A stretch of DNA of 64,000 bases from Colwellia sp. 12G3. GTDB taxonomy: Bacteria; Pseudomonadota; Gammaproteobacteria; Enterobacterales; Alteromonadaceae. This document shows, one piece after another, positions 16,404-24,957 of this stretch. Under the pieces are notes generated by a model. It saw only the letters and a list, made by a program, of their open reading frames with translations. It searched no databases and had not been told where the DNA came from. The stretch covers positions 1 to 64,000 of the forward strand of contig NZ_PJAQ01000017.1 of assembly GCF_002836775.1 (NCBI RefSeq), given 5' to 3'. Made by a program: the position numbers and the translations under genes. The first letter of the stretch is position 1; every line of letters begins with the position of its first letter.

Positions 16404-18863
16404 ATGAACAGCAAATGTTTTCACTGTAATGAAGCGGTTCCTACTGGAATTAACCTGTCGGTTGAAATCAACCAAATTCAGCAACCTATGTGCTGCATTG
16501 GTTGCCAAGCGATAGCACAAACAATCGTTGATAATGGACTTACTCAATATTATTCAGTAAGAACAGAGCCGGCTCATAAAGGCCAAACTCTTGTACCAGA
16601 GCAATTACAAAAAAATAAATTACTGGATGAAGCGGTCTTACAGAGCGAATTTGTTTTTCAAGGTGATGCTCAAGACGATGATTGTAAAGAAGCAATATTA
16701 ACCATTGACGGTATAAGTTGTGCAGCCTGTGCTTGGCTGATCGAAATGCAGTTAGATAAGCTGGCCGGGTTACTTAGTATAAACGTGAATTCGACTAGCC
16801 AAAGAGCGACTGTTAAATGGCAAGATGATGCGTTAAAGCTAAGTGATATATTGCTTGCCATTGAAAATATTGGTTATCAAGCAATGCCCTTTAAAGCCAA
16901 TGACGCAGAAATAAGAAATAAAAAACAAAGTAAAGAATTTATCAAACGCTTAGGTATTAGTGGCATCTTAATGATGCAAGTCATGATGATTGCCGTTGGT
17001 CTTTATTTTGGTGCTTTCGCTGATATGTCTGAGCACAATAAAGTATATCTGCGCTGGGTGAGTTTTATTCTAACAATCCCGATAATATTCTATGGCGCCC
17101 TGCCGTTTTATACAGGCGCCATAACGGCGATTAAAGCAAAACGTTTATCCATGGATGTTCCCGTCTCAATTGCTATTCTTTTAGCCTTTTGCGCGAGTGC
17201 TTGGGCAACAATGACCCAACAAGGTGAAGTCTATTTTGAATCAGTCTCCATGTTCACCTTTTTACTACTTATTGGTAAGTTCCTAGAATTTAGAGCCCGT
17301 TCACACGCAGCACAAGTCTCTGCTAACTTATTAAAGTTAATGCCAATGACAGCGACTAAAGTGATTACCTCTAACAATGCCGTTGGTACTCAAGAAAAAC
17401 ACAAAGAAGTATTGGTTGCGGCTAAGCAACTCATTCAAGGTGATGTCGTTATTATCAAACCTGGCGAAGTTGTTCCTGCTGATGGCATCATTACTTCCGG
17501 ACTAAGCCAATTAAATGAAGCGATGCTTTCAGGTGAGCAATTACCTATTAGTAAAACAGTCAATGATAAGGTTTTCGCTGGGACTATTAATGGTGATGGT
17601 AATATTACTGTACTGGTCAAACAGGCATCAAATCAATCCTTTCTAAGCCAACTTATTCGTTTAAGCGAACAATCCCAAGCGCACAAGCCAAAAATAGCAA
17701 AGTTGTCGGATAAAATTGCGCAATACTTTGTCGCCCTGATATTGTTAACCTCTATTGGGACAGCAATATATTGGCAGCAACACCTGCCAGAAGAAGCGTT
17801 TTGGATCACCCTTTCTGTCCTAGTAGCCACCTGCCCTTGCGCACTTTCATTAGCAACGCCTACCGGCTTGACCTGTGCAACCACACGTTTAAATCGAGCT
17901 GGTATTATGATCAAAGGTGGTCATGTAATGGAAACCATGCCGCAAATAAATTGTTTCGCTTTTGACAAAACAGGTACGTTAACGACGGGTGAATTTACCA
18001 TTAGCAAGGTTGAGTTACTCGATAAAAACTCACACTATAGTCAAGAGCAGATACTCGCTATTGCCGCTTCATTAGAGGCTCATTCTGAACACCCTATCGC
18101 CAAACCATTTACCGAACATCGAGATTACAACTTAACGGCTAATCACGTTAAAGTTCATTCTGGTCAAGGTGTCAGTGGCACTATAAATAATATTGATTAT
18201 GCCATTGGTAAACACTCTTGGTTAGAAAAAGACCTTGCTATTGATAATATGACTACACTGCCACTTAAGGTTGATGTAAACGCAGCTAGCTGTATTTTAA
18301 TGGCAGATAATAAACTTATTGCCGCTTTTTATTTAGTTGATAAAATTCGTGATGACGCCTTGGAAACCTTATCTATCCTCAATAAACAAAACATGACGCT
18401 ATTGTTATCTGGAGATAGCCAAGTAGCGTGTAGCACACTTGCACAAACACTCCCTGTGAATACTGTATTTGGTGGTCTCAGTGCCCAAGATAAAATGCAG
18501 CATATTAAAGACGCCCAAGCGCAAGGTTATAAAGTGGCAATGACAGGTGATGGTGTTAACGATTCTCCGGTATTTGGCGCTGCCCATATATCTATTGCGA
18601 TGGGTTGTGGTGCAGATATTACTAAAAGTGGCGCCGATGTTATTTTGCTCAATAATAAACTGAGCAGCATCAATACCTTGATAACGGTATCTCACCGAAC
18701 TCGTCGGATAATTTTACAAAATTACTTATGGGCCTTTGGTTATAATGCTATTGTATTACCGTTAGCCGTAGCCGGTTACATCACGCCTTACATGGCTGTT
18801 ATTGGCATGTCAGCTAGCTCCATTTTAGTGATAACCAATTCATTACGCTTACTTAAAAAATAA
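16404..18863 (+). CDS. ccoI: Copper-translocating P-type ATPase for cbb3 oxidase assembly
   Basis: Inner-membrane P1B-type ATPase that exports Cu(I) to the periplasm for cbb3 metallation. The 819-residue protein has an N-terminal Cys-rich segment (CFHC at 5-8, CCIGC at 30-34), a heavy-metal-associated domain with CAAC at 106-109, the intramembrane CPC in TCPCAL near 475, the phosphorylated DKTGTLT near 520, SEHPIA and GDGVNDSP. The extra N-terminal Cys-rich domain is typical of CcoI/FixI as against CopA. It is followed by ccoS with a 15-base gap. Confidence 0.95.
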   Translation: MNSKCFHCNEAVPTGINLSVEINQIQQPMCCIGCQAIAQTIVDNGLTQYYSVRTEPAHKGQTLVPEQLQKNKLLDEAVLQSEFVFQGDAQDDDCKEAILTIDGISCAACAWLIEMQLDKLAGLLSINVNSTSQRATVKWQDDALKLSDILLAIENIGYQAMPFKANDAEIRNKKQSKEFIKRLGISGILMMQVMMIAVGLYFGAFADMSEHNKVYLRWVSFILTIPIIFYGALPFYTGAITAIKAKRLSMDVPVSIAILLAFCASAWATMTQQGEVYFESVSMFTFLLLIGKFLEFRARSHAAQVSANLLKLMPMTATKVITSNNAVGTQEKHKEVLVAAKQLIQGDVVIIKPGEVVPADGIITSGLSQLNEAMLSGEQLPISKTVNDKVFAGTINGDGNITVLVKQASNQSFLSQLIRLSEQSQAHKPKIAKLSDKIAQYFVALILLTSIGTAIYWQQHLPEEAFWITLSVLVATCPCALSLATPTGLTCATTRLNRAGIMIKGGHVMETMPQINCFAFDKTGTLTTGEFTISKVELLDKNSHYSQEQILAIAASLEAHSEHPIAKPFTEHRDYNLTANHVKVHSGQGVSGTINNIDYAIGKHSWLEKDLAIDNMTTLPLKVDVNAASCILMADNKLIAAFYLVDKIRDDALETLSILNKQNMTLLLSGDSQVACSTLAQTLPVNTVFGGLSAQDKMQHIKDAQAQGYKVAMTGDGVNDSPVFGAAHISIAMGCGADITKSGADVILLNNKLSSINTLITVSHRTRRIILQNYLWAFGYNAIVLPLAVAGYITPYMAVIGMSASSILVITNSLRLLKK

Positions 18864-18878
18864 GCTAAAGAGTAAAAT

Positions 18879-19091
18879 ATGAGTATTATTTATATATTAA
18901 TCCCTATCGCCATCTTACTAACCTCTTTGGGTATTTACCTATTTTTTTGGGCTGTTAAAACAGAGCAATTTGAAGACTTAGAAAAACAAGGTATGAGCAT
19001 TCTTTTTGATGATGATCAAAAAATTAATACTACCGAGGATATAACAGAGCAAGAAATAGATAGCGTTAAAAAAAGCTCTGATAATCAATGA
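18879..19091 (+). CDS. ccoS: cbb3-type oxidase assembly protein CcoS
   Basis: Small single-span membrane protein required for cofactor insertion into cbb3 oxidase. The 70-residue protein begins MSIIYILIPIAILLTSLGIYLFFWAV (shown here in parts: MSIIYILIPIAILLT, then FFWAVKTEQFEDLE) and carries the family's DLEKQGMSILFDDD segment. It overlaps the next start by 4 bases (ATGA), indicating coupling. Confidence 0.93.
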   Translation: MSIIYILIPIAILLTSLGIYLFFWAVKTEQFEDLEKQGMSILFDDDQKINTTEDITEQEIDSVKKSSDNQ

Positions 19092-19834
19092 CCATAGATG
19101 TATTTTCTGCCTTTATCATTGGATTACTTGGCTCTGGCCATTGTTTAGCTATGTGTGGAGGCATAACAACTATGCTTACCTCAGCTATTGATAAACCCTC
19201 CAATCAGTCAATAACTAACGACAGCTCGCAAGGCGGCATACCTATAAAGGTAATCTCAGAACAGTCAATCTGCTCACCGCCATCAGCTTTTAATTTAGTC
19301 TTTTTTTATCATCTTGGACGGATTGCCAGTTATTCTTTAATTGGAGCAATTGTTGGTTTCACTGGTTCAATTGCCGCTAAGAATATCGGCTTACCTATTG
19401 CTGGATTGCGTATTTTTGCTGCATTTTTCCTTATTCTATTGGGTTTATATATCGGCCAGTGGCTTTTCTGGTTAAATCGAATCGAGTCTTTAGGTAAAGG
19501 TCTTTGGCGCTATTTATCGCCTATGGCTAAACACGTAATCCCCGTGAATAACCGTAAGAAAGCGCTTGGTTTAGGTGCTTTGTGGGGTTGGTTACCTTGT
19601 GGTTTAGTTTATTCAACCCTAACTTGGGCACTCGCCAGTGGCAGTAGCTTAACAGGGGCAACCATCATGCTCTTCTTTGGCTTAGGTACCTTACCAGCAC
19701 TTCTGACATTATCTTTAGGCATCGATAGCATAAAAAAACTACTCGTCAATCACACTTTTCGAAAAACTATGGCAATTACATTGATTTGCTATGGTATCTA
19801 TAGTTTTATTGTTGCATATCAACTACTGTTCTAA
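19088..19834 (+). CDS. TauE/SafE-like (DsbD-type) membrane protein of the cco cluster
   Basis: Polytopic inner-membrane protein of the family labelled 'sulfite exporter TauE/SafE', commonly located with ccoI and ccoS, where a role in copper or cytochrome maturation is suspected but not proven. The 248-residue protein has about six membrane segments. GSGHCLAMCGG near residues 15-25 and GWLPCGLVYS near 170-180 are the paired conserved motifs, each with Cys residues that could bind metal. A loop of about 45 residues after the first motif is unusually long. Translationally coupled to ccoS. Confidence 0.85.
   Translation: MTIDVFSAFIIGLLGSGHCLAMCGGITTMLTSAIDKPSNQSITNDSSQGGIPIKVISEQSICSPPSAFNLVFFYHLGRIASYSLIGAIVGFTGSIAAKNIGLPIAGLRIFAAFFLILLGLYIGQWLFWLNRIESLGKGLWRYLSPMAKHVIPVNNRKKALGLGALWGWLPCGLVYSTLTWALASGSSLTGATIMLFFGLGTLPALLTLSLGIDSIKKLLVNHTFRKTMAITLICYGIYSFIVAYQLLF
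19809..19822 (+). promoter_or_regulatory. Possible FNR box upstream of fnr
   Basis: TTGTTGCATATCAA matches TTGAT-N4-ATCAA at 9 of 10 positions. It lies at the end of the preceding gene, 52 bases before the fnr start, where FNR autoregulation would be plausible. The overlap with coding sequence lowers confidence. Confidence 0.45.
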
Positions 19835-19873
19835 TACCATACACTAGTCTTAAAGTTAGAGTAAATACTTATC

Positions 19874-20593
19874 ATGTCAAATAAAAGCTGTCCTACTTCT
19901 CAACATATTAACTGTCAAAACTGTAGTATCAGTGAGTTATGTTTGCCTTTTTCTTTAAATGATAAAGAGCTCGACAGTCTCGATAATATTATTGACCGTA
20001 AGCGTCCTATTCATAAAGGCGACAAGATATTTTCTGACGGTCAAGCACTCAATGCTTTATTTGCTATTCGTTCAGGCACCTTTAAGACCTTTACTGTGAA
20101 TGAACAAGGTGAAGAGCAAATAACCGGTTTTCATTTAGCAGGTGATTTACTTGGTTTTGATGCCATTGCTGAAAGTGAACACCCTAGCTTTGCACAGGCG
20201 CTTGAAACATCAATGGTTTGTGAAATTCCCTATGATAATCTAGATCAATTATCTAATACTATGCCTAAGCTTAAAAAGCAGGTATTACGTTTAATGAGTC
20301 ACGAAATAAAAACTGACCAAGAAATGTTAACATTACTTAATAGAAAGAATGCCGAACAGCGTGTCGCAACTTTCATCGTAAGTTTGAGTGAACGTTACCA
20401 TGCCCGTGGATTATCAGCTTCTGAGTTTCGTCTTACGATGACACGTAGCGATATAGGCAACTATATTGGTTTAACTGTTGAAACGATTAGTCGTTTATTA
20501 AATCGTTTTCATAAAAGTGGCTTAATTAAAGTTGATGGAAAATTAATTTCAATTATTGATATCGATAGCCTTTGCGATACAGCTGCGCTATAA
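19874..20593 (+). CDS. fnr: Oxygen-sensing transcriptional regulator FNR
   Basis: Global regulator that binds DNA as a dimer when its [4Fe-4S] cluster is intact under low oxygen. The 239-residue protein carries cluster cysteines at 14, 17 and 23 ([10 protein letters not shown]) and at 116 (SMVCEIP), the cyclic-nucleotide-like sensor domain, and the recognition helix [13 protein letters not shown], identical in its contact residues to E. coli FNR. Its neighbour uspE is the same as in E. coli. It is the second FNR-type gene here; this one is the orthologue by sequence. Confidence 0.95.
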   Translation: MSNKSCPTSQHINCQNCSISELCLPFSLNDKELDSLDNIIDRKRPIHKGDKIFSDGQALNALFAIRSGTFKTFTVNEQGEEQITGFHLAGDLLGFDAIAESEHPSFAQALETSMVCEIPYDNLDQLSNTMPKLKKQVLRLMSHEIKTDQEMLTLLNRKNAEQRVATFIVSLSERYHARGLSASEFRLTMTRSDIGNYIGLTVETISRLLNRFHKSGLIKVDGKLISIIDIDSLCDTAAL

Positions 20594-20608
20594 CTCCCGC
20601 CTATATTC

Positions 20609-20652
20609 TTGTTATAAATTTATTACCTCCCAAAATAATAAATTTATAACAA
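20609..20652. other. Perfect 17-bp AT-rich inverted repeat between fnr and uspE
   Basis: TTGTTATAAATTTATTA at 20609-20625 is the exact reverse complement of 20636-20652, with a 10-base loop. Located just after fnr, it could end fnr transcription, although no T-run follows, or bind a regulator of uspE. Confidence 0.6.
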
Positions 20653-20659
20653 AACAAAC

Positions 20660-20673
20660 TTGATTTAAAACAA
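20660..20673 (+). promoter_or_regulatory. Weak FNR-like half-site box upstream of uspE
   Basis: TTGATTTAAAACAA has one exact TTGAT half and a 3/5 matching second half. It lies about 70 bases before the uspE start. Only suggestive. Confidence 0.3.
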
Positions 20674-20737
20674 GCATTAATTTGTCAACTTTGCTATAAA
20701 TAATATAACGTTATTATTTAGTTTGCCAGAGGTTGCC

Positions 20738-21685
20738 ATGGACATGTATCAAAATATCCTCGTTGTTATTGACCCTACAACAGATGAACAAAAAGCACTT
20801 AACAGGGCTATTGATCTCGCTACGAGAATTAATATTGCCGCCCCAGATCAGCAAATTAATATTACTGCTTTTTTTAGCATCTTTGATTTTTCTTATGAGA
20901 TGACCACTATTTTATCGAGTGGCGAACGCGACTCCATGCGCCAGATGGTCATTAATGAAAAACAACAATGGCTAGATGACATTATTTCTGTCACTAATTC
21001 CCCGATAAATATTACCAGTAAAGTTGTTTGGCATAACCGCCCTTTTGAAGCGATTATTCAGCAGGTCATAGAGCATAACTTTGATCTAGTAGTCAAAGGC
21101 ACCCACCAACATGATAAATTTAAATCGGTCGTGTTTACGCCAACCGATTGGCATATTTTAAGAAAGTGCCCTTGCCCTGTCTTACTTGTTAAAGAACATG
21201 AATGGCCTCTACAGGGCAACATACTAGCAGCACTTAATGTCGGCAGTGATGAAGTTGAGCACCTCTCTTTAAATAAGAGGATCACTCAGCAAGCAAAAAA
21301 TATTGCCCAGTTAATAACGGCTAATGTGCATTTAGTAAATTCTTACCCGGGTACACCGGTAAATATTGCCATTGAAATCCCTGAGTTTGACGCCAGCGAA
21401 TATAACAGTGCGATGCAAACTCATCATAAAGAAGCAATGAGCAAGCATGCTAATAGCTTTGATATTCCGTTAACTAACACTTATGTTGAAGAAGGCTTAC
21501 CCGAAACGGTTATTGAACATGCCGCCCGAAAAATTGATGCCGAGTTGGTTATCCTAGGCACGGTTGGTCGTACCGGCATTTCTGCAGCACTTATTGGAAA
21601 CACCGCAGAGCACGTCATTGACCAATTAAATTGTGATGTATTAGCGTTGAAACCTGAGGGCTATATATCTCCTATGGCTGAGTAG
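20738..21685 (+). CDS. uspE: Universal stress protein E
   Basis: Tandem-Usp protein implicated in stress resistance, motility and adhesion in E. coli; cytoplasmic. The ATG at 20738 (MDMYQNILVVIDP) is chosen because AGAGG lies just before it and the sequence then starts as in E. coli UspE; 315 residues. Two Usp domains are visible: residues 1-150, with HQHDKFKSVVFTPTDWHILRKCPCPVLLVK, and 160-310, ending in GTVGRTGISAALIGNTAEHVI, a nucleotide-binding-type loop. Follows fnr as in E. coli. A terminator follows. Confidence 0.93.
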   Translation: MDMYQNILVVIDPTTDEQKALNRAIDLATRINIAAPDQQINITAFFSIFDFSYEMTTILSSGERDSMRQMVINEKQQWLDDIISVTNSPINITSKVVWHNRPFEAIIQQVIEHNFDLVVKGTHQHDKFKSVVFTPTDWHILRKCPCPVLLVKEHEWPLQGNILAALNVGSDEVEHLSLNKRITQQAKNIAQLITANVHLVNSYPGTPVNIAIEIPEFDASEYNSAMQTHHKEAMSKHANSFDIPLTNTYVEEGLPETVIEHAARKIDAELVILGTVGRTGISAALIGNTAEHVIDQLNCDVLALKPEGYISPMAE

Positions 21686-21768
21686 TTTCCAATCTAGCTT
21701 AGAGATACATGCTTGTGTAAAACAGAGTGCTCTGACACGTTAAGAACCTGTTTTACTGTGATATAAAG

Positions 21769-21800
21769 AAAAGGCAACTTCATAAAGGGTTGCCTTTTTT
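21769..21800 (+). terminator. Rho-independent terminator after uspE
   Basis: AAAAGGCAACTT and GGTTGCCTTTT pair around TCATAAAG, followed by T residues. Confidence 0.88.
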
Positions 21801-22006
21801 GTGACTGCTGCTTAATTCAATACGGCTTAAGTAGCATTGAGTTTAACTAACCTGAACTAGGGATAATGGGTGCTTGATGCTTTAGTAAAATCAATTACGT
21901 TTATGAATAGCGGGCTATTTATCGACGTTTTAACGATGAGAACCACAAAAATGGGAATGTTGAGTAGGTAGTGCTGATCCAGAGTTCAGATTAACTACAA
22001 ACAGTA

Positions 22007-22321
22007 ATACCAATTTGATTAAATTTCTTCCCAACTCAGAGCTCTGCTCGATGTTCAATAACAAGGAAAATTTGTTTCGGTTTAGTCATTCTAAATAAAA
22101 TAAACTTAACGATGTTAGTGAACATCGAGAAAGCTCCCAGAGGGCGAGTTTAAAAGGTTTACATGCTGCGTTATTGATTTTGATAAGGACGCTGCATGGA
22201 TGCAGCTTATTTGAGAATGCAGGAGCTTATTCTCCTGAATAACCATTCTCTTCAATCAATGCCTTGCCTCTAAGCCTTTTAATTCTCGCTGAGTGGGAAA
22301 GAACTTAATCAACTTGGTATA
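22007..22321. repeat. MITE-like dispersed element, about 315 bp, with imperfect terminal inverted repeats
   Basis: The left end reads TACCAATTTGATTAAATTTC and the right end is its imperfect inverse (about 31 bp per arm, ending CTTAATCAACTTGGTATA). The outer 61 bases on the left recur at the window start with one mismatch. The interior contains several short palindromes, for example GCTGCATGGATGCAGC near 22190 and GAGAATGCAGG...CCTGAATAACC near 22215, so its transcript would fold. It shares core motifs with the 10.3-kb element. The right terminal repeat supplies the last codons and stop of pxpC. The preceding 200 bases (21801-22006) hold nothing recognisable. Confidence 0.88.
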
Positions 22322-23274
22322 AGCTGGGTTTGATTAAAACGACTTAAATTGAGGTGAAATAAGTTATCCGCTTGTGACATAGAAATTGGCTCAAAATGTA
22401 CTTTATCTCCTTGACGCAATTGTGATAGCTTCGCACAATCTTGCGAAATAACCGCACCGATTTTGGGATAACCACCAATAGTTTGTCTGTCATTAAGTAA
22501 AACGATAGGCTGCCCGTCTGCTGGTATTTGTACTGCGCCATAACAAATTCCCTCCGATAGAATACCAGTAACATCAGCCTTTATTTCACGACCTTGTAGA
22601 CGATATCCCATACGATCCCAATGCTTACTCACCTGATATTCACTTGAGAAAAATAGCCTTTTATCAATCTGGGAAAAATGTTGGTGTTGATAACTCAATA
22701 CAGTGCGTAAAAGCACTTCTTTCGAATATTTTGGCTGTTCATGCTCAGGTAACATAAGTTGCTTTAGTTCATTAGCCGATTTAGACACTGCTTGGCAAGG
22801 TAATACATCATCAGCGACGAGCTTACCGCCAGTGATGCCACCTATCGACTCTCGACATACTGTTGCAGTGCTACCGAAAATTGGCTTTATATCAAAGCCA
22901 CCAGCTACAGCTAAATAACAACGAACGCCAAACGGCGTAAAACCTAAATGAATTGTATCTCCTGCTTTAACTAAAAAACTTCGCCAAAGTGCTTTGGCCT
23001 GACCGTTAACTGTCAGCGGCATAGGTGCGCCTGTAATTGCAATAACACAATCGACTTGTGCTGTTAGCTGCAAGCCACCCAAATTAATTTCAATAGCTGT
23101 CGAATTAAGCTCATTACCACATAATCTGTTTGCCCAATAAAAAGCCAGAGAATCTGCTGGGCCGCCATTGGTCAGTCCTAAATTAAATGCGCCATAACGC
23201 CCGGCATCCTGGATTAAACTTAATACACCACCATTAGTAACGTTCAAGCCTAAGCCCTTCTTATTTATAGTCAT
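22309..23274 (-). CDS. pxpC: 5-oxoprolinase subunit PxpC (biotin-dependent carboxyltransferase-like)
   Basis: Subunit of the PxpABC 5-oxoprolinase, which hydrolyses 5-oxo-L-proline to glutamate with ATP. The 321-residue protein belongs to the KipA/AHS2 family: TNGGPADSLAFYWANRLCGN, IAITGAPMPLTVNG, SSEYQVSKHWDRMGYRLQG and QIPADGQPIVLLNDRQTIGGYPKIG are family segments. It overlaps pxpB by 14 bases. The last codons, Ile-Pro-Ser-stop (ATACCAAGTTGA), fall inside the terminal inverted repeat of the adjacent repeat element, so the native C-terminus has been replaced by a few residues; the conserved domain looks intact. Confidence 0.93.
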   Translation of the reverse strand: MTINKKGLGLNVTNGGVLSLIQDAGRYGAFNLGLTNGGPADSLAFYWANRLCGNELNSTAIEINLGGLQLTAQVDCVIAITGAPMPLTVNGQAKALWRSFLVKAGDTIHLGFTPFGVRCYLAVAGGFDIKPIFGSTATVCRESIGGITGGKLVADDVLPCQAVSKSANELKQLMLPEHEQPKYSKEVLLRTVLSYQHQHFSQIDKRLFFSSEYQVSKHWDRMGYRLQGREIKADVTGILSEGICYGAVQIPADGQPIVLLNDRQTIGGYPKIGAVISQDCAKLSQLRQGDKVHFEPISMSQADNLFHLNLSRFNQTQLIPS

Positions 23275-24037
23275 TTAAACTCACTTTATTGGAAAAATGA
23301 CCATCTAATTCAAGGTACTGCTGTTTATCTATCGGGACAAATTTAACTCGATCACCGACTTCAATAGGCATCGTTGGCTCTGCGAGTGGATTAAACATAT
23401 CAATAGGACATAAACCTATGATATGCCAACCACCAGGTGACTCTGCTGGGTAAACGGCAGTTTGTCTATCAGCAATAGCGATAGCTCCTTTAGGGACTTT
23501 TAGCCTAGGTGTCGTTAACCTTGGCATAGCAATACGCTCATCAACTTCACCTAGATAAGCAAAACCCGGTGCAAACCCTATGGCATAAACACGATATTCT
23601 TGTGCTTGATGTAAGTTAATGACTTGCTTAATACTCAATTTTGCATGTTTGGCAATACGTGATAAATCCATTCCTGATTCGAGCGAGTAATATGCCGGTA
23701 ACTCAATTAGTCGACCCTCTTTGCTACTTTCGCGACTACCTTGCTGCAAAAGTTTTTTAAGTTTATTTCGTAGATGATGGTGGTCTATTTCAAGTAAATT
23801 AAATACTACTAAAATAGAGGCGTATGAAGGTATAAGATCAATAATTTCAACGCTGAAGTGCCTACGTATAAGCTGAACCGCTTGGTGAACATCATGACTA
23901 ATAACAGGAGAAAAATCGGGTGTAATTGCCGAAGCTTTTTGCTCATTTGAAAGGCTCTTTTTTGAAGAAAAATAAAGCATCAAGGCGTTTTCACCGGCAA
24001 CTTCAAGACGTATACAGTCATTTATTTGTGTTGACAT
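23261..24037 (-). CDS. pxpB: 5-oxoprolinase subunit PxpB (KipI family)
   Basis: KipI/AHS1-family subunit of the 5-oxoprolinase complex. The 258-residue protein shows the family core YAIGFAPGFAYLG, AMPRLTTPRLKVPKGAIAIA and the ESPGGWHIIG segment. Residues 40-60 carry an unusual Lys/Ser-rich region compared with E. coli PxpB, and the protein is about 40 residues longer. Its ATG overlaps the pxpA stop (TAATG), and its end overlaps pxpC, so the three genes are translationally coupled. Confidence 0.93.
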   Translation of the reverse strand: MSTQINDCIRLEVAGENALMLYFSSKKSLSNEQKASAITPDFSPVISHDVHQAVQLIRRHFSVEIIDLIPSYASILVVFNLLEIDHHHLRNKLKKLLQQGSRESSKEGRLIELPAYYSLESGMDLSRIAKHAKLSIKQVINLHQAQEYRVYAIGFAPGFAYLGEVDERIAMPRLTTPRLKVPKGAIAIADRQTAVYPAESPGGWHIIGLCPIDMFNPLAEPTMPIEVGDRVKFVPIDKQQYLELDGHFSNKVSLNDYK

Positions 24038-24768
24038 TAGCTCAGTAAATCTTTGATTTCACGAATAGCCTGCACACCAGAAATATTATCACCATGAACG
24101 CATATACTATCTACGTTAAGCGTAAGTATCTTACCTGAGAGGGTAGTGACAGTGCCTTGCGCTGATAATTGCTTAACTTGGGCAAGCATAGCTTCTTTAC
24201 TTAAAACAGCCCCCATTTGGTTACGTGGTAGTAATCTGCCATCATCGTCATAACAACGATCCGCAAAAGCTTCACTATAAATAACCAGCCCTACTTTACT
24301 CGCTTGCTTTTTATAGCCAGCAATATCTGGAGTTGCTTGTAACATCAAGGCTAGTTTTTTAGGATATTGAGCCAGAGCAGTTAAAATAGCTGTAAATACC
24401 TCAGGTTTACGCATCATGTCGTTATAAAGTGCACCGTGGGGTTTTACATAATCGATTGAGATCCCTTGAGCATTTGCCATACCGTCTAGCGCAGCGACTT
24501 GATAATGTATCAGCGCTATTATTTCTTCTGATGAGCAAACCAATGAACGACGACCAAAGCCAACTAAATCGGGGTAACTTGGATGCGCACCAACGCTCAC
24601 TTGAAATTTCTTTGCTAACGCCAACGTTTGTTGCATCACTAAAGGGTCGCCCGCATGAAAACCACAGGCAATATTTGCTTGATCAATATGAGGCATAACC
24701 TCATTATCGAGTCCCATGGTCCAAGCTCCAAAACTCTCACCTAAATCACAGTTTAACTTCATTGCCAT
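24037..24768 (-). CDS. pxpA: 5-oxoprolinase subunit PxpA (LamB/YcsF family)
   Basis: LamB/YcsF-family subunit, the hydrolase-like part of the 5-oxoprolinase. The 243-residue protein starts LNCDLGESFGAW and carries NIACGFHAGDP, VGAHPSYPDLVGFGRR, VKPHGALYND, EAFADRCYDDDGRLLPR and ICVHGDN, all conserved in the family. A GGTGAG ribosome-binding site precedes the ATG. First gene of pxpABC; 5-oxoproline recycling is the expected role. Confidence 0.95.
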   Translation of the reverse strand: MAMKLNCDLGESFGAWTMGLDNEVMPHIDQANIACGFHAGDPLVMQQTLALAKKFQVSVGAHPSYPDLVGFGRRSLVCSSEEIIALIHYQVAALDGMANAQGISIDYVKPHGALYNDMMRKPEVFTAILTALAQYPKKLALMLQATPDIAGYKKQASKVGLVIYSEAFADRCYDDDGRLLPRNQMGAVLSKEAMLAQVKQLSAQGTVTTLSGKILTLNVDSICVHGDNISGVQAIREIKDLLS

Positions 24769-24895
24769 TATTACTCACCAGTGTCTTATTTAATGAATTT
24801 TTTAATCTGTCGAACATATTGTTATAAAAGATTATATACCCAAAGTTAGTGGTTAAAATAGTAACTTATTAAACCGACTATTTTTAAACTAAAAA

Positions 24896-24923
24896 AGCCG
24901 ACAAGTGCTTCACACAAGTCGGC
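24896..24923 (-). terminator. Terminator of the 2OG-oxygenase gene
   Basis: On the minus strand GCCGACTTGTG and CACTTGTCGGC bracket a short loop and are followed by TTTTTT. It ends the oxygenase transcript and separates it from pxpA, which starts 130 bases further on. A nearly identical hairpin lies at 46974-46999. Confidence 0.88.
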
Positions 24924-24957
24924 TTAATTAATTATTTCAATAAATTAACTCTTTAGG

